Shown here piece after piece: positions 7,637 to 16,090 of a stretch of DNA of 64,000 nucleotides. Every line of letters begins with the position of its first letter. Positions within the stretch are counted from its first letter, which is position 1. The position numbers and the translations under genes are program-made. The stretch is from Salinisphaera hydrothermalis (GTDB lineage: Bacteria; Pseudomonadota; Gammaproteobacteria; Nevskiales; Salinisphaeraceae), in the NCBI RefSeq assembly GCF_040361195.1, contig NZ_APNE01000019.1. One strand, given 5' to 3'. The notes beneath the pieces were generated by a model. That model was not told the origin of the DNA. It saw only the letters and a list, made by a program, of their open reading frames with translations, and did not search any database.

Positions 7637-8432
7637 GGCGCCACCTGCGAAGAGCCGGCCTCTTGTGTCTCGATGGCGCGATGCTGTCTTGTCGACGGAT
7701 GGTCCGCCGAAACCGATGACACGCCTCGTGCTGCTGGCGCTCGCAAAGTACATGAACGGTGCCGGCGATAACTGCTGGCCGTCGGTCGACACGCTTGCAA
7801 GCGATACCGGTACCAGCCGCCGCACGGTATGCACTCACCTTTCGCTGGCGAAATCGCTTGGCTGGCTCCGAATCGAAACGAGAACCGGGTCCGGCCAGGC
7901 TTGGCGACGCCACCAGTACTACCCCGCATTCCGGAGCGAAGGTGGTGAAAGAAATTCCCCACCTTGCGCCAAAGGTAGTGAAGGAATTTCCCAACCTCGC
8001 CCCGAAGGCGGTGAAGGAGATTCCCAACCTTCAAGGGAAGGTGGTGAAAATGATGCATCGAAGGTTGGGAAAATCATGCAAGAAGGTGGTGAAGGATTTT
8101 CCCACGAACAGGAGAGAGAACAGGAAAGGGAACAGGATGGGGCCGCACAAGGCGGCCGGCGCCGCTCTCGCGCCACCCAGCTACCTAAATCATTCGAACC
8201 GGACGAGACGTGCCAAGCGAAGTCGCGGCAGCTTGGCGTCGACCTGCCGAGCGAGTTGGAGAAGTTCACCAACCACGCCCAAGCCAACGGCCGTACCGCG
8301 AAGGACTGGCAAGCCGCGTTCCGGAACTGGCTGATCAAAGCGGACGAGTTCGGCCGCGGGCGGCCACCGGCCGGGCGCCCCAGCCAGAGGCGCGTATCGC
8401 CGTCCGACTATGAGATTACCGGCTATGACTGA
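7626..8432 (+). CDS. phage-type replication initiator (lambda O-like)
   Basis: A 268-residue protein in three parts. Residues about 20-100 form a winged helix-turn-helix (LVLLALAKYMN, then CWPSVDTLASDTGTSRRTV, then LGWLRI). The middle (about 105-165) is repetitive and disordered, encoded by an iteron array. The C-terminal part (about 180-245) has SFEPDETCQ and DWQAAFRNWLIKA, typical of phage replication proteins that load a helicase. The next gene is a DnaB-type helicase overlapping by eight bases. This order, and an origin lying inside the initiator gene, is the lambda O arrangement. I infer that the protein binds the iterons and recruits the helicase. Confidence 0.82.
   Translation: MGNEAPPAKSRPLVSRWRDAVLSTDGPPKPMTRLVLLALAKYMNGAGDNCWPSVDTLASDTGTSRRTVCTHLSLAKSLGWLRIETRTGSGQAWRRHQYYPAFRSEGGERNSPPCAKGSEGISQPRPEGGEGDSQPSREGGENDASKVGKIMQEGGEGFSHEQEREQEREQDGAAQGGRRRSRATQLPKSFEPDETCQAKSRQLGVDLPSELEKFTNHAQANGRTAKDWQAAFRNWLIKADEFGRGRPPAGRPSQRRVSPSDYEITGYD
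7939..8105. repeat. iteron array, candidate element replication origin
   Basis: Direct repeats of 27 bases start at 7939, 7972 and 8005, spaced exactly 33 bases apart. A half-matching fourth starts at 8038 and a fifth at 8083. Between the last two, at about 8061-8076, lies an inverted half-copy (AAGGTTGGGAAAATCA). Each full copy begins AAGGYRGTGAA and ends TTCCCMACCTY, so it is itself an imperfect dyad (AAGGT / ACCTT). The array lies wholly inside the initiator gene and codes an 11-residue repeat. Repeats of this sort within an initiator gene mark phage origins such as lambda ori. Confidence 0.75.
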
Positions 8433-9723
8433 CGCAATCCGTATGTGGGACCAACCCGCCGAGCGCTCGGTGATCGGCGGACTGCTGTTCGACGACCGCG
8501 TGGCAACCGACGTGTTCGCCATCGTGCAGCCGGCCGATTTCTACCACCGCGCCCACCGCGAGATATTCGCCCAGGCGATGCGGCTGCATGCTGCCGGCGA
8601 GCCAATCGATGTCGTGACGCTCGGCGACGCGGCCCGGGACGACGGCCATACAACGCTCGTTGGCGAGATCGCCGCCGAGGTGTACAGCGCGGCCAATGTG
8701 GCGGCCTATGCCCGGATCGTGGCGGATTGGTCGCGCCGACGCGCCGTGGTGACGGCATGTCGGCAGGCAATCGATGCAGCCGGCAGAACCGATGCCGGCG
8801 AACTGATCGCGGATCTCTCCGCCCGCTTGGAGTCTGCCGGCGAACGAGCAATCGGCGAGTCGCTAAGTTGGCGTGACGTGCTCAGTCGCATGGTCGACGA
8901 GATCGAGCGCTCGAGCAATGCGGCCGAAGACGGAGTAATCGGCGTTCGAACCCGAATTCCCATGCTTGACCGGGCACTCGGCGGCCTTTGCCCGCAGCGA
9001 CTGATCGTACTGGCCGCGCGCCCGTCGATCGGTAAGACCGCTCTTGCGAACCAGATCGCCGTGAACGCCGCGCGTGACGGCGTTCCCGGTGGCATCTGCA
9101 GCCTTGAGATGGGCGATGCCGAGCTCAGCGCAAGAGCGATGGCTTACCACTGCAAGGCAAACCTCACTCGCCTGCTACGGGGCCGCGACGACGCGCTTAG
9201 CGCGATGATTCGCGGTATGGAGCAGGATGACCCAACCCCCTGGCCTCTGCACCTGGATATATCCACATACTCACTCACGGGCATCGAGGCGCGCATCACC
9301 AGTTGGAAGCGAAATCACGGCATTCGCTTTGCAATCGTCGACCACATCGGCCTTGTGGAAGTCGAGGGCAACGTCAGTACCTACGACCGCGTAAGCCTAG
9401 TATCGCGCCGCCTCAAAAAGCTGGCCAAGCGCCTGGACATCGCAATCCTAGCCGTGTGCCAGCTCAATCGTGGCCCGGAGAGGGAGCGCCGGCGCCCGAC
9501 GCTCGGCGATCTGCGCGACAGCGGAAATATTGAACAAGACATCGACGTCGGAGTCTTCCTGCACGTGGACCCTGACGATCTTGAGGATCAACCGGCACCG
9601 GTACAGGTCGGATTCCTGAAGAACCGAACCGGCCGTCGTGGCTGGGAGCGCACGCCGCTGATGTTCGATGGCCAACACCAAACGCTTTCTGAACGAGCCG
9701 ATTACTGCGACGAGGATATGTGA
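8425..9723 (+). CDS. dnaB: DnaB-type replicative DNA helicase
   Basis: A 432-residue hexameric 5'-3' helicase. The N-terminal domain (about 1-100) starts with DQPAERSVIGGLLFDD. The RecA-like domain (from about 165) has Walker A ARPSIGKTALANQIA near 200, Walker B IRFAIVDHIGLVE near 305, a CQLNRGPERE segment and the late LRDSGNIEQDID motif. The ATG at 8425 overlaps the initiator stop (ATGACTGA); an in-frame ATG 15 bases earlier is possible. It is shorter than host DnaB (about 470) and paired with the phage-type initiator, so it is an element-encoded helicase. It ends the early operon, 140 bases before a terminator. Confidence 0.92.
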   Translation: MTDAIRMWDQPAERSVIGGLLFDDRVATDVFAIVQPADFYHRAHREIFAQAMRLHAAGEPIDVVTLGDAARDDGHTTLVGEIAAEVYSAANVAAYARIVADWSRRRAVVTACRQAIDAAGRTDAGELIADLSARLESAGERAIGESLSWRDVLSRMVDEIERSSNAAEDGVIGVRTRIPMLDRALGGLCPQRLIVLAARPSIGKTALANQIAVNAARDGVPGGICSLEMGDAELSARAMAYHCKANLTRLLRGRDDALSAMIRGMEQDDPTPWPLHLDISTYSLTGIEARITSWKRNHGIRFAIVDHIGLVEVEGNVSTYDRVSLVSRRLKKLAKRLDIAILAVCQLNRGPERERRRPTLGDLRDSGNIEQDIDVGVFLHVDPDDLEDQPAPVQVGFLKNRTGRRGWERTPLMFDGQHQTLSERADYCDEDM

Positions 9724-9810
9724 GGAGCCACGACACATCGATCCAAGGACTCGACCCGACTCGAAGACGACCCAACGCTCGGGTGATGGATCTCCGTCTA
9801 TCTCAGAATC

Positions 9811-9836
9811 GGTCGCAATCATGAGGTCGCGATCAT
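9811..9836. promoter_or_regulatory. 12-base direct repeat before the virion-gene operon
   Basis: GGTCGCAATCAT at 9811-9822 and GGTCGCGATCAT at 9825-9836 differ at one base and are spaced 14 bases start to start. They lie in the gap between dnaB and the acetyltransferase, and are followed by an AT-rich CATAAT that could be a -10 box. They may bind a regulator of the downstream operon; this is inference. Confidence 0.4.
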
Positions 9837-9865
9837 AATCTGGTGACACGGCATCGGAACCACCG

Positions 9866-9899
9866 AGCCCGGATTGTCGCGATGACGGTCCGGGCTTTC
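9866..9899 (+). terminator. terminator or attenuator between early and late operons
   Basis: Eight-base perfect stem AGCCCGGA (9866-9873) / TCCGGGCT (9889-9896) with a 15-base loop, followed by TTCTCGTTT. It could end the replication operon. Because the candidate late promoter lies just upstream, it could also act as an attenuator. Confidence 0.55.
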
Positions 9900-9905
9900 T
9901 CGTTT

Positions 9906-10394
9906 ATGGGCGACCAGAAGAAAGTCATTCGAATCAGGAAGGCCCAGCAGAGTGACGCGGTGGCTCTGTATCGCCTGCTCGAAGAAGCCTATAGCGATCG
10001 CGGCGTGGATTATTCACCGATCGACGAAAACCGCCTGATGTGCTGGATCACGACCACGATCGCCGACGGCGAAGTCTGGGTCGCAGACCGGTCGGGGCGA
10101 GTGATCGGCTCCATAGCGCTGATCGATTTCCAGTTCCCGTGGTCCGCGAATTGGGTACTGATCAATTCCTGGCTGTACGTGCTGCGCAATTTCAGAGCGC
10201 GTGGGACCGGCAAGAAGTTGATGGAAGCCGTGTTCGCGTCGGCCGACGACAAGGGCGGCGCGCCACTGGTCATCGGTACTCATTCCGGCCGCGATACGGA
10301 CTGGAAAGACGAATTTATCGGCGGCTTCGGAGGCGTGACCTACTGCGGCGGCACGTTCTTTCGGCCGCCGTATGGGCAATCAAACCATGAATAG
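9906..10394 (+). CDS. GNAT-family N-acetyltransferase
   Basis: A 162-residue Gcn5-type acetyltransferase that would move an acetyl group from acetyl-CoA to an unknown amine. The fold is visible as IRIRKAQQSDAVALYRLLEEAY, then GEVWVADRSGRVIGSIALIDF, then the CoA-loop region FRARGTGKKLMEAVF near residue 105. Frames extend upstream, but the ATG at 9906 is the first after the terminator-like hairpin; it lacks a clear ribosome-binding site, so the start is uncertain. Acetyltransferases are found beside internal virion protein genes in some podovirus-like phages, and three such genes follow here. Confidence 0.8.
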   Translation: MGDQKKVIRIRKAQQSDAVALYRLLEEAYSDRGVDYSPIDENRLMCWITTTIADGEVWVADRSGRVIGSIALIDFQFPWSANWVLINSWLYVLRNFRARGTGKKLMEAVFASADDKGGAPLVIGTHSGRDTDWKDEFIGGFGGVTYCGGTFFRPPYGQSNHE

Positions 10395-10442
10395 CGTGAC
10401 CGGCGTTAATCGGCAGGTTGCGCATTCCCCGGAGGACAAGTC

Positions 10443-11351
10443 ATGGGTCTAGCAGCAGCAGGAATGGCGCTTGGCGGCGCCGCCGCAGGCGCTTTGGGCA
10501 GCAAGGGCGGCCAGAGCAAAACACAGACCAGCACTCAGAAAACCGAGCTTCCGAGCTGGCTTAACGACGCCAGCAAAAGCGCGATCTCGCTGGCCAGCGA
10601 TCTATCCAATCGCCAGTATGACCCGGCCGCTGCCCAGAATGCGTATGGCATCAACGATGCGCAGAGGTCGGCGATCCAGCGGGCCCAGTCGCTCGGCACG
10701 ACATACCAGCCCTACCTGCACCAGGCCGCGGACGCGCTCGGCAACACCAACCAGGACCTGACCGGCGCCGACATCTCGTCGTACATGAACCCGTACACGC
10801 AGAACGTGACGGACGTGGCGGCGAACAACATGGTGAACCAGTTCGCCCAACAGCAGAACGCCCGCAACGAGAACGCAGCCCAAGCCGGCGCGTTCGGCGG
10901 TTTGCGCGCCGAGCTCGGCAACCAGGATGCCGCGAAACAGTACCTGACCTCGATCGGCAATCTTTACAGCTCAAATCTTGGCAACGCCTACAACTCGGGC
11001 GTGGCCAACTGGCAGGCGGATCGCGCCAACCAGTCCAACCTGGCGAGCCAGTACGGCAACCTCGCCGGCACCTCCGGCGGCCTCGCAGCCCAGGGCGTCA
11101 ACGAAGCGCTCCAAGCCGGCGGCGTCCAGCAACAGTCGGGCGAGAACCTTTACAGATCGAACCTTGATTTTGGCCAGAAATACCAGTTGAGCCCATTGCT
11201 GCAGGCGGTCAGCACCGTGCCGCACAACACCACGACGACGTCGACAGGCACGATGCAGCAGCAGAACAACAACAGCACGCTCGGCAGCGCCGTACAGGGC
11301 GGTATCGGTGGGCTTGCGTCTGCTTACGGCATGGGCCTGTTTGGCGGCTAA
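10443..11351 (+). CDS. phage virion protein, Ala/Gln/Asn-rich (internal/ejection type)
   Basis: A 302-residue protein starting after a GGAGG site, with a Gly/Ala-rich N-terminus (LAAAGMALGGAAAGALG). A middle section contains ISSYMNPYTQNVTDVAANN and AAQAGAFGGLRAELG. This 'YMNPYTQNV ... AGAFGG' pattern recurs in phage structural proteins from many tailed phages, especially marine ones. The C-terminus is Gln/Asn/Thr-rich and hydrophobic at the end. Composition and operon context suggest an internal or DNA-ejection protein that is packaged and enters the cell envelope on infection. The specific role is inferred. Confidence 0.65.
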   Translation: MGLAAAGMALGGAAAGALGSKGGQSKTQTSTQKTELPSWLNDASKSAISLASDLSNRQYDPAAAQNAYGINDAQRSAIQRAQSLGTTYQPYLHQAADALGNTNQDLTGADISSYMNPYTQNVTDVAANNMVNQFAQQQNARNENAAQAGAFGGLRAELGNQDAAKQYLTSIGNLYSSNLGNAYNSGVANWQADRANQSNLASQYGNLAGTSGGLAAQGVNEALQAGGVQQQSGENLYRSNLDFGQKYQLSPLLQAVSTVPHNTTTTSTGTMQQQNNNSTLGSAVQGGIGGLASAYGMGLFGG

Positions 11352-11365
11352 CACCGGAGGTCATG

Positions 11366-12793
11366 ATGGCATTCTCACTCGCGAGTCAGATGGGCACTGC
11401 GAAGCCGACCGGTTATTCGCTGGTCAACACGTCAGAGCCCGCGATCGGCAGCTACATCTCGCCGTCTAACGATAGCCAGCCGGGCAACCTGCAACAGCTC
11501 TGGCAGGAATATCAGAACAACGCCGATGCCCTGAGCCGCACGCCGACGCAAACCAAGCTCAGCGACGACGACAAGCGCCGTGCCGCGCTCGATTTCGGGC
11601 TGGGCATGCTATCGAACATCGGCAAGGCGAATTCCAATCTGGCGTCGAGCATTGGCACTTCCGGCCTCGCCGCGCTGCAAGACCTCCGATCGCACCGTGA
11701 TAGCGAACAAGCGGATCAGCAGAAGCGATTGCAGGCACGCCAGAGCTATCTCGCGAACGCGCTCGATTACCTCAACCGCCGTGATCAGCAGGGTTGGGAG
11801 CGCCGCCAAGACACCATCGGCAACGCGCTGGCGCGGGAGAAGCTCGCCAACGGCCAGGCCTATAACCAGCAGCGGCTCGCGCTGGCGCGTGCAAAGGCTG
11901 CATCGCAGGCACCGGTTGAGGCGGCGCGCGCCAATTACTATCGGGCGCAAGCCCGGAACGCACAACGGAGCGGTGGTGGGACCGAGACAGAACGGTATAC
12001 CCGTAACTTGATCGCCCGTGGGATGCCGAGCGGCTGGGCCGAAGATGCGGCGCATGGCAACGTGCGTGCAAAGACAGACCAGTTTGGCAACACAAGGCTG
12101 GTGAACACCGCCACCGGTGAGTCCCGCGAACTGGGGCGTCCATCGGCCCGGGGCCAAGAGCTGGGCCGTGGTGCTTCGACAACGAGCGGGCCTACTTCGG
12201 CGCAAGACTCGGCGAATCAGCAGAACGCTCAAACCTCGCCTGATACCAGCGACAACGTGTTCAGTGAGATCGAGCAAGGCACTGGCCCCATCGCTGGCGC
12301 ACGATCGGCGGTGAATTCGTTCATTGGTCCATTCGTAAAAGGGGTGCCTTTCGAACGCACGGCCGAGTCACGAGCGGGTATTCGCAACTTCACCCAAGAC
12401 GCGAAGACCGCGCTGGTCAACAATCCCCGCTTCCCGGTGGCCGAGCAGGAAGTAGTGCAGAAGCTGCTCCCGGATGCCGACAAGTTCTGGACCGACCCGG
12501 ACGCCGAGCGGGCCAAGCTATCGAAGCTTCGCCAGTTCCTCCAGCAGAAGAAAGGTCAGAATGAAAACTCCATCAACGGAGGCCGGATCACGGAGAAGGA
12601 GGTTGGCGACCTGGCGAACCAGAACGCTGCAATCGACCGTGTGCTCGGCTTGATGGGGTCCCCGGAGGACGCCGGGCAGCAGTCTGGTGAAAGCCTGCCA
12701 AGCGGCATTCCGCAGGGTTCGCAGAAGATCGGCACCCTGCACGGCGCGCCGGTCTATAAAACGCCCGACGGGCGGCATCTGGTGGCGCAGTAA
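11366..12793 (+). CDS. phage internal virion-type protein (475 aa)
   Basis: A 475-residue protein, 14 bases after its neighbour. ATG codons occur at 11363 and 11366; I prefer the second because GGAGG is then correctly spaced. A long Arg/Gln/Ala-rich helical region (about residues 85-205, with LNRRDQQGWERRQDTIGNALAREKL broken over heptads) suggests coiled coil. A Ser/Thr/Gln-rich linker follows, then a more ordered C-terminal part with VNSFIGPFVKG and VVQKLLPDADKFW. The last 25 residues (GTLHGAPVYKTPDGRHLV) look like a small terminal motif. Likely a second component of the ejection set; no enzyme motif is seen. Its TAA overlaps the next ATG. Confidence 0.6.
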   Translation: MAFSLASQMGTAKPTGYSLVNTSEPAIGSYISPSNDSQPGNLQQLWQEYQNNADALSRTPTQTKLSDDDKRRAALDFGLGMLSNIGKANSNLASSIGTSGLAALQDLRSHRDSEQADQQKRLQARQSYLANALDYLNRRDQQGWERRQDTIGNALAREKLANGQAYNQQRLALARAKAASQAPVEAARANYYRAQARNAQRSGGGTETERYTRNLIARGMPSGWAEDAAHGNVRAKTDQFGNTRLVNTATGESRELGRPSARGQELGRGASTTSGPTSAQDSANQQNAQTSPDTSDNVFSEIEQGTGPIAGARSAVNSFIGPFVKGVPFERTAESRAGIRNFTQDAKTALVNNPRFPVAEQEVVQKLLPDADKFWTDPDAERAKLSKLRQFLQQKKGQNENSINGGRITEKEVGDLANQNAAIDRVLGLMGSPEDAGQQSGESLPSGIPQGSQKIGTLHGAPVYKTPDGRHLVAQ

Positions 12794-15531
12794 TGGCGGT
12801 GCGTGAACTGACACCGGACGAGATAGCCGAGGTTCAGGCCGGCGGCCAGCCGACCGCCACCGACACGGCCGGAACGACCTCAGAAGGCGTCGGCGCCGCC
12901 GCCGGCCCTTCACCCGTTCAGACGCGGCCGGACCATTCCGATAGCCGGGGTGTCCGCGAACTGACCGGCAATGAACTGGATCAGGTAGAACCCGAGCATG
13001 GCGCTGCGCACGATATCGCAATGTCCGTCGGCGGCGGCTTTCTCCGCGGCGTATCCGATATTCTTGGCTTGCCCGCCGATCTCGGCAACGCGGCCGCCAA
13101 TGCGCTCGGCCTGCCCGGCGCGTCCCGGGATGCGATTCTCGGTAGCCGTTGGTTCCAACGTCGATTCAACGACCTGGATGCAGGCCTGGCGCCCGATCAG
13201 CCCTACCCGTCGCCGGCGATCGGCAAAGCGTCGGAAATCATCGGCGGCAGCGTCGTGCCGTTTGGCGCGATGGGCCTGGCTGCCCGTACCGGCGCCGAAG
13301 GCGGGATGCTGACCAAGCCGTTTCTCGAAGCGTTCCGGTCCAGCCCGAAGTCGAACGCCCTCGGCGAGCTCGGCGCGGCCACAGGCGCTGGCATAGGCGG
13401 CGGCGCGGCCCAGGCCGTCGACCCCAATAGTGAGCCGGCCCAGATCATCGGCCAGCTCATCGGCGGGTTCGCCTCGCCGCTGTCCGTGGCCACGCGTAGC
13501 CTGCCCGCTGTGGGCAAGGGCGCGCGCAAAGCGGCCGAGCCCTTCCTGCCCGGCGGTGCCCAGCGCCAGGCCGCACGGCAACTCAAGCAGGTCGTCGAAG
13601 ATCCGGAGGCCGCGGCCGCGAAGCTCAGCACGGAACCGGACGCTACCCCAGGCGCCCAGCTCACGCCGGCGCAGGAGACCCAAGACCCGGGTCTTCTCCG
13701 CCTCGAGCGTTCTTTGATTCGTGGCAGCGCCGATATCGAGGGCCGCCACGCAGAGCTGGCCGACGCCACTAACCGATCGATCATGAACGAAGCCGGCGAG
13801 CTGGCCGGCACCGCGCCGCTGGAGCGAACACGAGAGCACCTCGAGGACCGTCTCGGCCGTCTCTCCGATGCCATGGATGCCCGCGGCGCCCAGGCGCTGG
13901 AACGAGCACGGCGGCGCGCCCAAGAACTGACGCCGGCCATGCGTCGCCGCGGTGAAGCGTCCAAGATCGTTCGCGAAGAGATTGAGAATGCGCTTCACGA
14001 TGCGCAGGGCCAGGAGCGCGACCTGTGGGATGCGGTACCCAAGGACGCGACCACTTCGACCGACAACCTGAAACGAACCTATCAAGGGCTGCTGGAAGGT
14101 CAACGCAAATCGGACGACCCCGCGAATGTCCCGCCGTGGATAAACCGCCTGCTCGGTTCGGATGGCTCGCTTGGCGACCAGGAGCCGGTCGAGGAGGTAC
14201 AGGCGCTCCGGAGCCGGCTGTTACACGGCGTCCGCGACGAGGAGGCCAAGGACGCGCCCAATCGCCGCAAGACTGCGGCGCTGGAGCGTCTACAACGGGC
14301 CGCGCTCGACGATCTCGGGGCGAACACCGACGACACCACGGATGCCGGCCAGGCCATCAAGCACGCCCTGGCCTTCTCGAAGGATCTGAATCAACGATTC
14401 CGGCAGGGCCCGGTAGGCAAAATACTGTCCCGCGATCGTCGCGGCGGCCCGAAGGTCGCACCGGAGAATACGCTTGCCGAACTGCTGACTCGCGAGGGTA
14501 CCGAGGGCGGCACTGACATGGCTGCCCTGAGCAAGGCGCTACGCGACGTGCCGGATGCCCAGAGCTACCGGGATGCCGCGGCGGACTTTATCCGCGGCCG
14601 CTTCGCACAGCAGGCCACCGACGATCGGGGCGCCGTACGCCCGCCGGCCGCAAAGCGTTTTCTGAACCAGAACCACGAGTTACTGCAGTATTTCCCTGAT
14701 CTTCGAAGAGAGCTGGCGGACACAGAACAGGCCCAGCGATCCGCCGATGACATCTCGAATCGGATGCAGCTACGCAAGCGTGGATTGCTGGACAAGCGAA
14801 CCTCCCGGGCCTCGATGTTCCTGAACGCGCCGGTGGGCAAGGAGATCAATCGCGTGCTGCGATCACGATCGCCCGTAGCCAGCATGAAGCAGCTCAAGGC
14901 CCAGGTGCGCAACGATCCCACCGGCGAGTCGCTGCAGGGGCTCAAGGGCCAGTTCCTGCGCGACATGATGGGCCGTTCGGAGCTCGACAGCTTCGAGACC
15001 CAGGGGCACACGCGAGCCTCGGGCGCCGATATGGAAAAATTCGCGCAGCAGCACAAGGGGGCGATGGAGGCATTGTTCGGCCCCGACGAGCTGGGCCGCA
15101 TTCGCCGCGTCATCGGCACGGCCAAGAAGCTCGACCGAGCGGCGGCCCAGGGGCGCAACATCGACGATCTGCTCGATGAATCACCAGACATGATCATCGA
15201 CCTGGCCTCACGCATCGCCGGCGCCAATCTCGGCGCCCGTGGCGCAGCTGGCAGTGCAGGGGCTCCGCTCGTCGCCGCCGGCGCCGGCTCGCGCTTTGTA
15301 CGCCGACTCACGAACCGAATCCCGGTCGAGCGCACGCGCGACGTCTTGTCACAAGCCATGCTCGATCGCGACCTGATGCGGACGCTGCTCAAGAAGGTCG
15401 ATTCGCCGAAGCAGCGGGACGCGCTACAACGGCGCCTGAATGGCTTTCTGGTCAACCTGGCACCCGATGCGACCGGCGATCACACCGAGGACGGACAAGG
15501 CCTCGACAACCCGGACCAGAGCGGACAGTAG
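12793..15531 (+). CDS. large phage internal/ejection-type protein (912 aa)
   Basis: The largest protein of the element, 912 residues. It opens with MAVRELTPDEIAEVQ, and a similar short motif recurs near residue 52 (RGVRELTGNELDQVE). A glycine/alanine-rich amphipathic region (about 75-250, with IGGSVVPFGAMGLAARTGAEGG and GAATGAGIGGGAAQ, each interrupted) could insert into membrane. Long charged helices follow to the C-terminus. Great length, helical content and being last in a run of three virion-type genes match the biggest ejectosome protein of short-tailed phages. I see no transglycosylase catalytic motif. Its ATG overlaps the stop of the previous gene. Confidence 0.6.
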   Translation: MAVRELTPDEIAEVQAGGQPTATDTAGTTSEGVGAAAGPSPVQTRPDHSDSRGVRELTGNELDQVEPEHGAAHDIAMSVGGGFLRGVSDILGLPADLGNAAANALGLPGASRDAILGSRWFQRRFNDLDAGLAPDQPYPSPAIGKASEIIGGSVVPFGAMGLAARTGAEGGMLTKPFLEAFRSSPKSNALGELGAATGAGIGGGAAQAVDPNSEPAQIIGQLIGGFASPLSVATRSLPAVGKGARKAAEPFLPGGAQRQAARQLKQVVEDPEAAAAKLSTEPDATPGAQLTPAQETQDPGLLRLERSLIRGSADIEGRHAELADATNRSIMNEAGELAGTAPLERTREHLEDRLGRLSDAMDARGAQALERARRRAQELTPAMRRRGEASKIVREEIENALHDAQGQERDLWDAVPKDATTSTDNLKRTYQGLLEGQRKSDDPANVPPWINRLLGSDGSLGDQEPVEEVQALRSRLLHGVRDEEAKDAPNRRKTAALERLQRAALDDLGANTDDTTDAGQAIKHALAFSKDLNQRFRQGPVGKILSRDRRGGPKVAPENTLAELLTREGTEGGTDMAALSKALRDVPDAQSYRDAAADFIRGRFAQQATDDRGAVRPPAAKRFLNQNHELLQYFPDLRRELADTEQAQRSADDISNRMQLRKRGLLDKRTSRASMFLNAPVGKEINRVLRSRSPVASMKQLKAQVRNDPTGESLQGLKGQFLRDMMGRSELDSFETQGHTRASGADMEKFAQQHKGAMEALFGPDELGRIRRVIGTAKKLDRAAAQGRNIDDLLDESPDMIIDLASRIAGANLGARGAAGSAGAPLVAAGAGSRFVRRLTNRIPVERTRDVLSQAMLDRDLMRTLLKKVDSPKQRDALQRRLNGFLVNLAPDATGDHTEDGQGLDNPDQSGQ

Positions 15532-15535
15532 CGGC

Positions 15536-16030
15536 ATGGCAAAGCTCAACGACAACGTCAAAGCCTTCATCGTGACGCGTTTGGCGTGCTTCGAAACGCC
15601 CTCTTGCGTATCGGATGCCGTCCGGCAGGAGTTCGGCCTCGAAGTGCCCCGCAATCGAATCCATGAATACGATCCCGAAGGCTGCCGTGGAGACCGTCTC
15701 TCGGCGAAATGGCGCAACTTGTTCTACGAAACCCGCGGCACCTTCGTCGAAAACGTGCAGAAGATCCCGATCGCCAACTACGCCTATCGTTTGAGCCGTC
15801 TCGATCATATGGCGCGCAAGGCCGAACGGATGGGCAATCTCGACATGGCCGGGAAACTGATCGAGCAAGCAGCGAAGGAATGCGGCGGCATGTTCACGAA
15901 CCGCCGAGAGATATCGGGACCGGAGGGAGCGCCAATCGAAATGCGCACCATCGATGCCCGGCGTATCAGCGATGCGGCGTTAGAAGAACTGATAGCCGCG
16001 CGTCACGACTCGGATACCTCGCAACCGTAA
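15536..16030 (+). CDS. DUF2280 protein, small-terminase-like (copy 1)
   Basis: A 164-residue protein beginning MAKLNDNVKAFIVTRLACFE, four bases after the preceding stop. Family features are the N-terminal helix-turn-helix region (TPSCVSDAVRQEFGL), YDPEG, and the conserved KAERMGNLDMAGKLIEQAAKE block ending in FTNRREISGP. DUF2280 proteins, as I recall, commonly sit just before the large terminase subunit in phage genomes and are taken as small terminase subunits that recognise packaging sites. No large subunit follows here. A paralogue follows 60 bases on; identity between the two is roughly 40-45% by eye. Confidence 0.7.
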   Translation: MAKLNDNVKAFIVTRLACFETPSCVSDAVRQEFGLEVPRNRIHEYDPEGCRGDRLSAKWRNLFYETRGTFVENVQKIPIANYAYRLSRLDHMARKAERMGNLDMAGKLIEQAAKECGGMFTNRREISGPEGAPIEMRTIDARRISDAALEELIAARHDSDTSQP

Positions 16031-16090
16031 TTCCGATCATCGGCATCGGTTGACCGCGCGTTGACCATCGGCCCTGCGATAGGAGTCCCC

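Noticed and set aside
7939..8105. CRISPR-like short repeats
   Set aside because: The 33-base period has only a few bases between repeats, lies within a reading frame and has no spacers; iterons explain it better.
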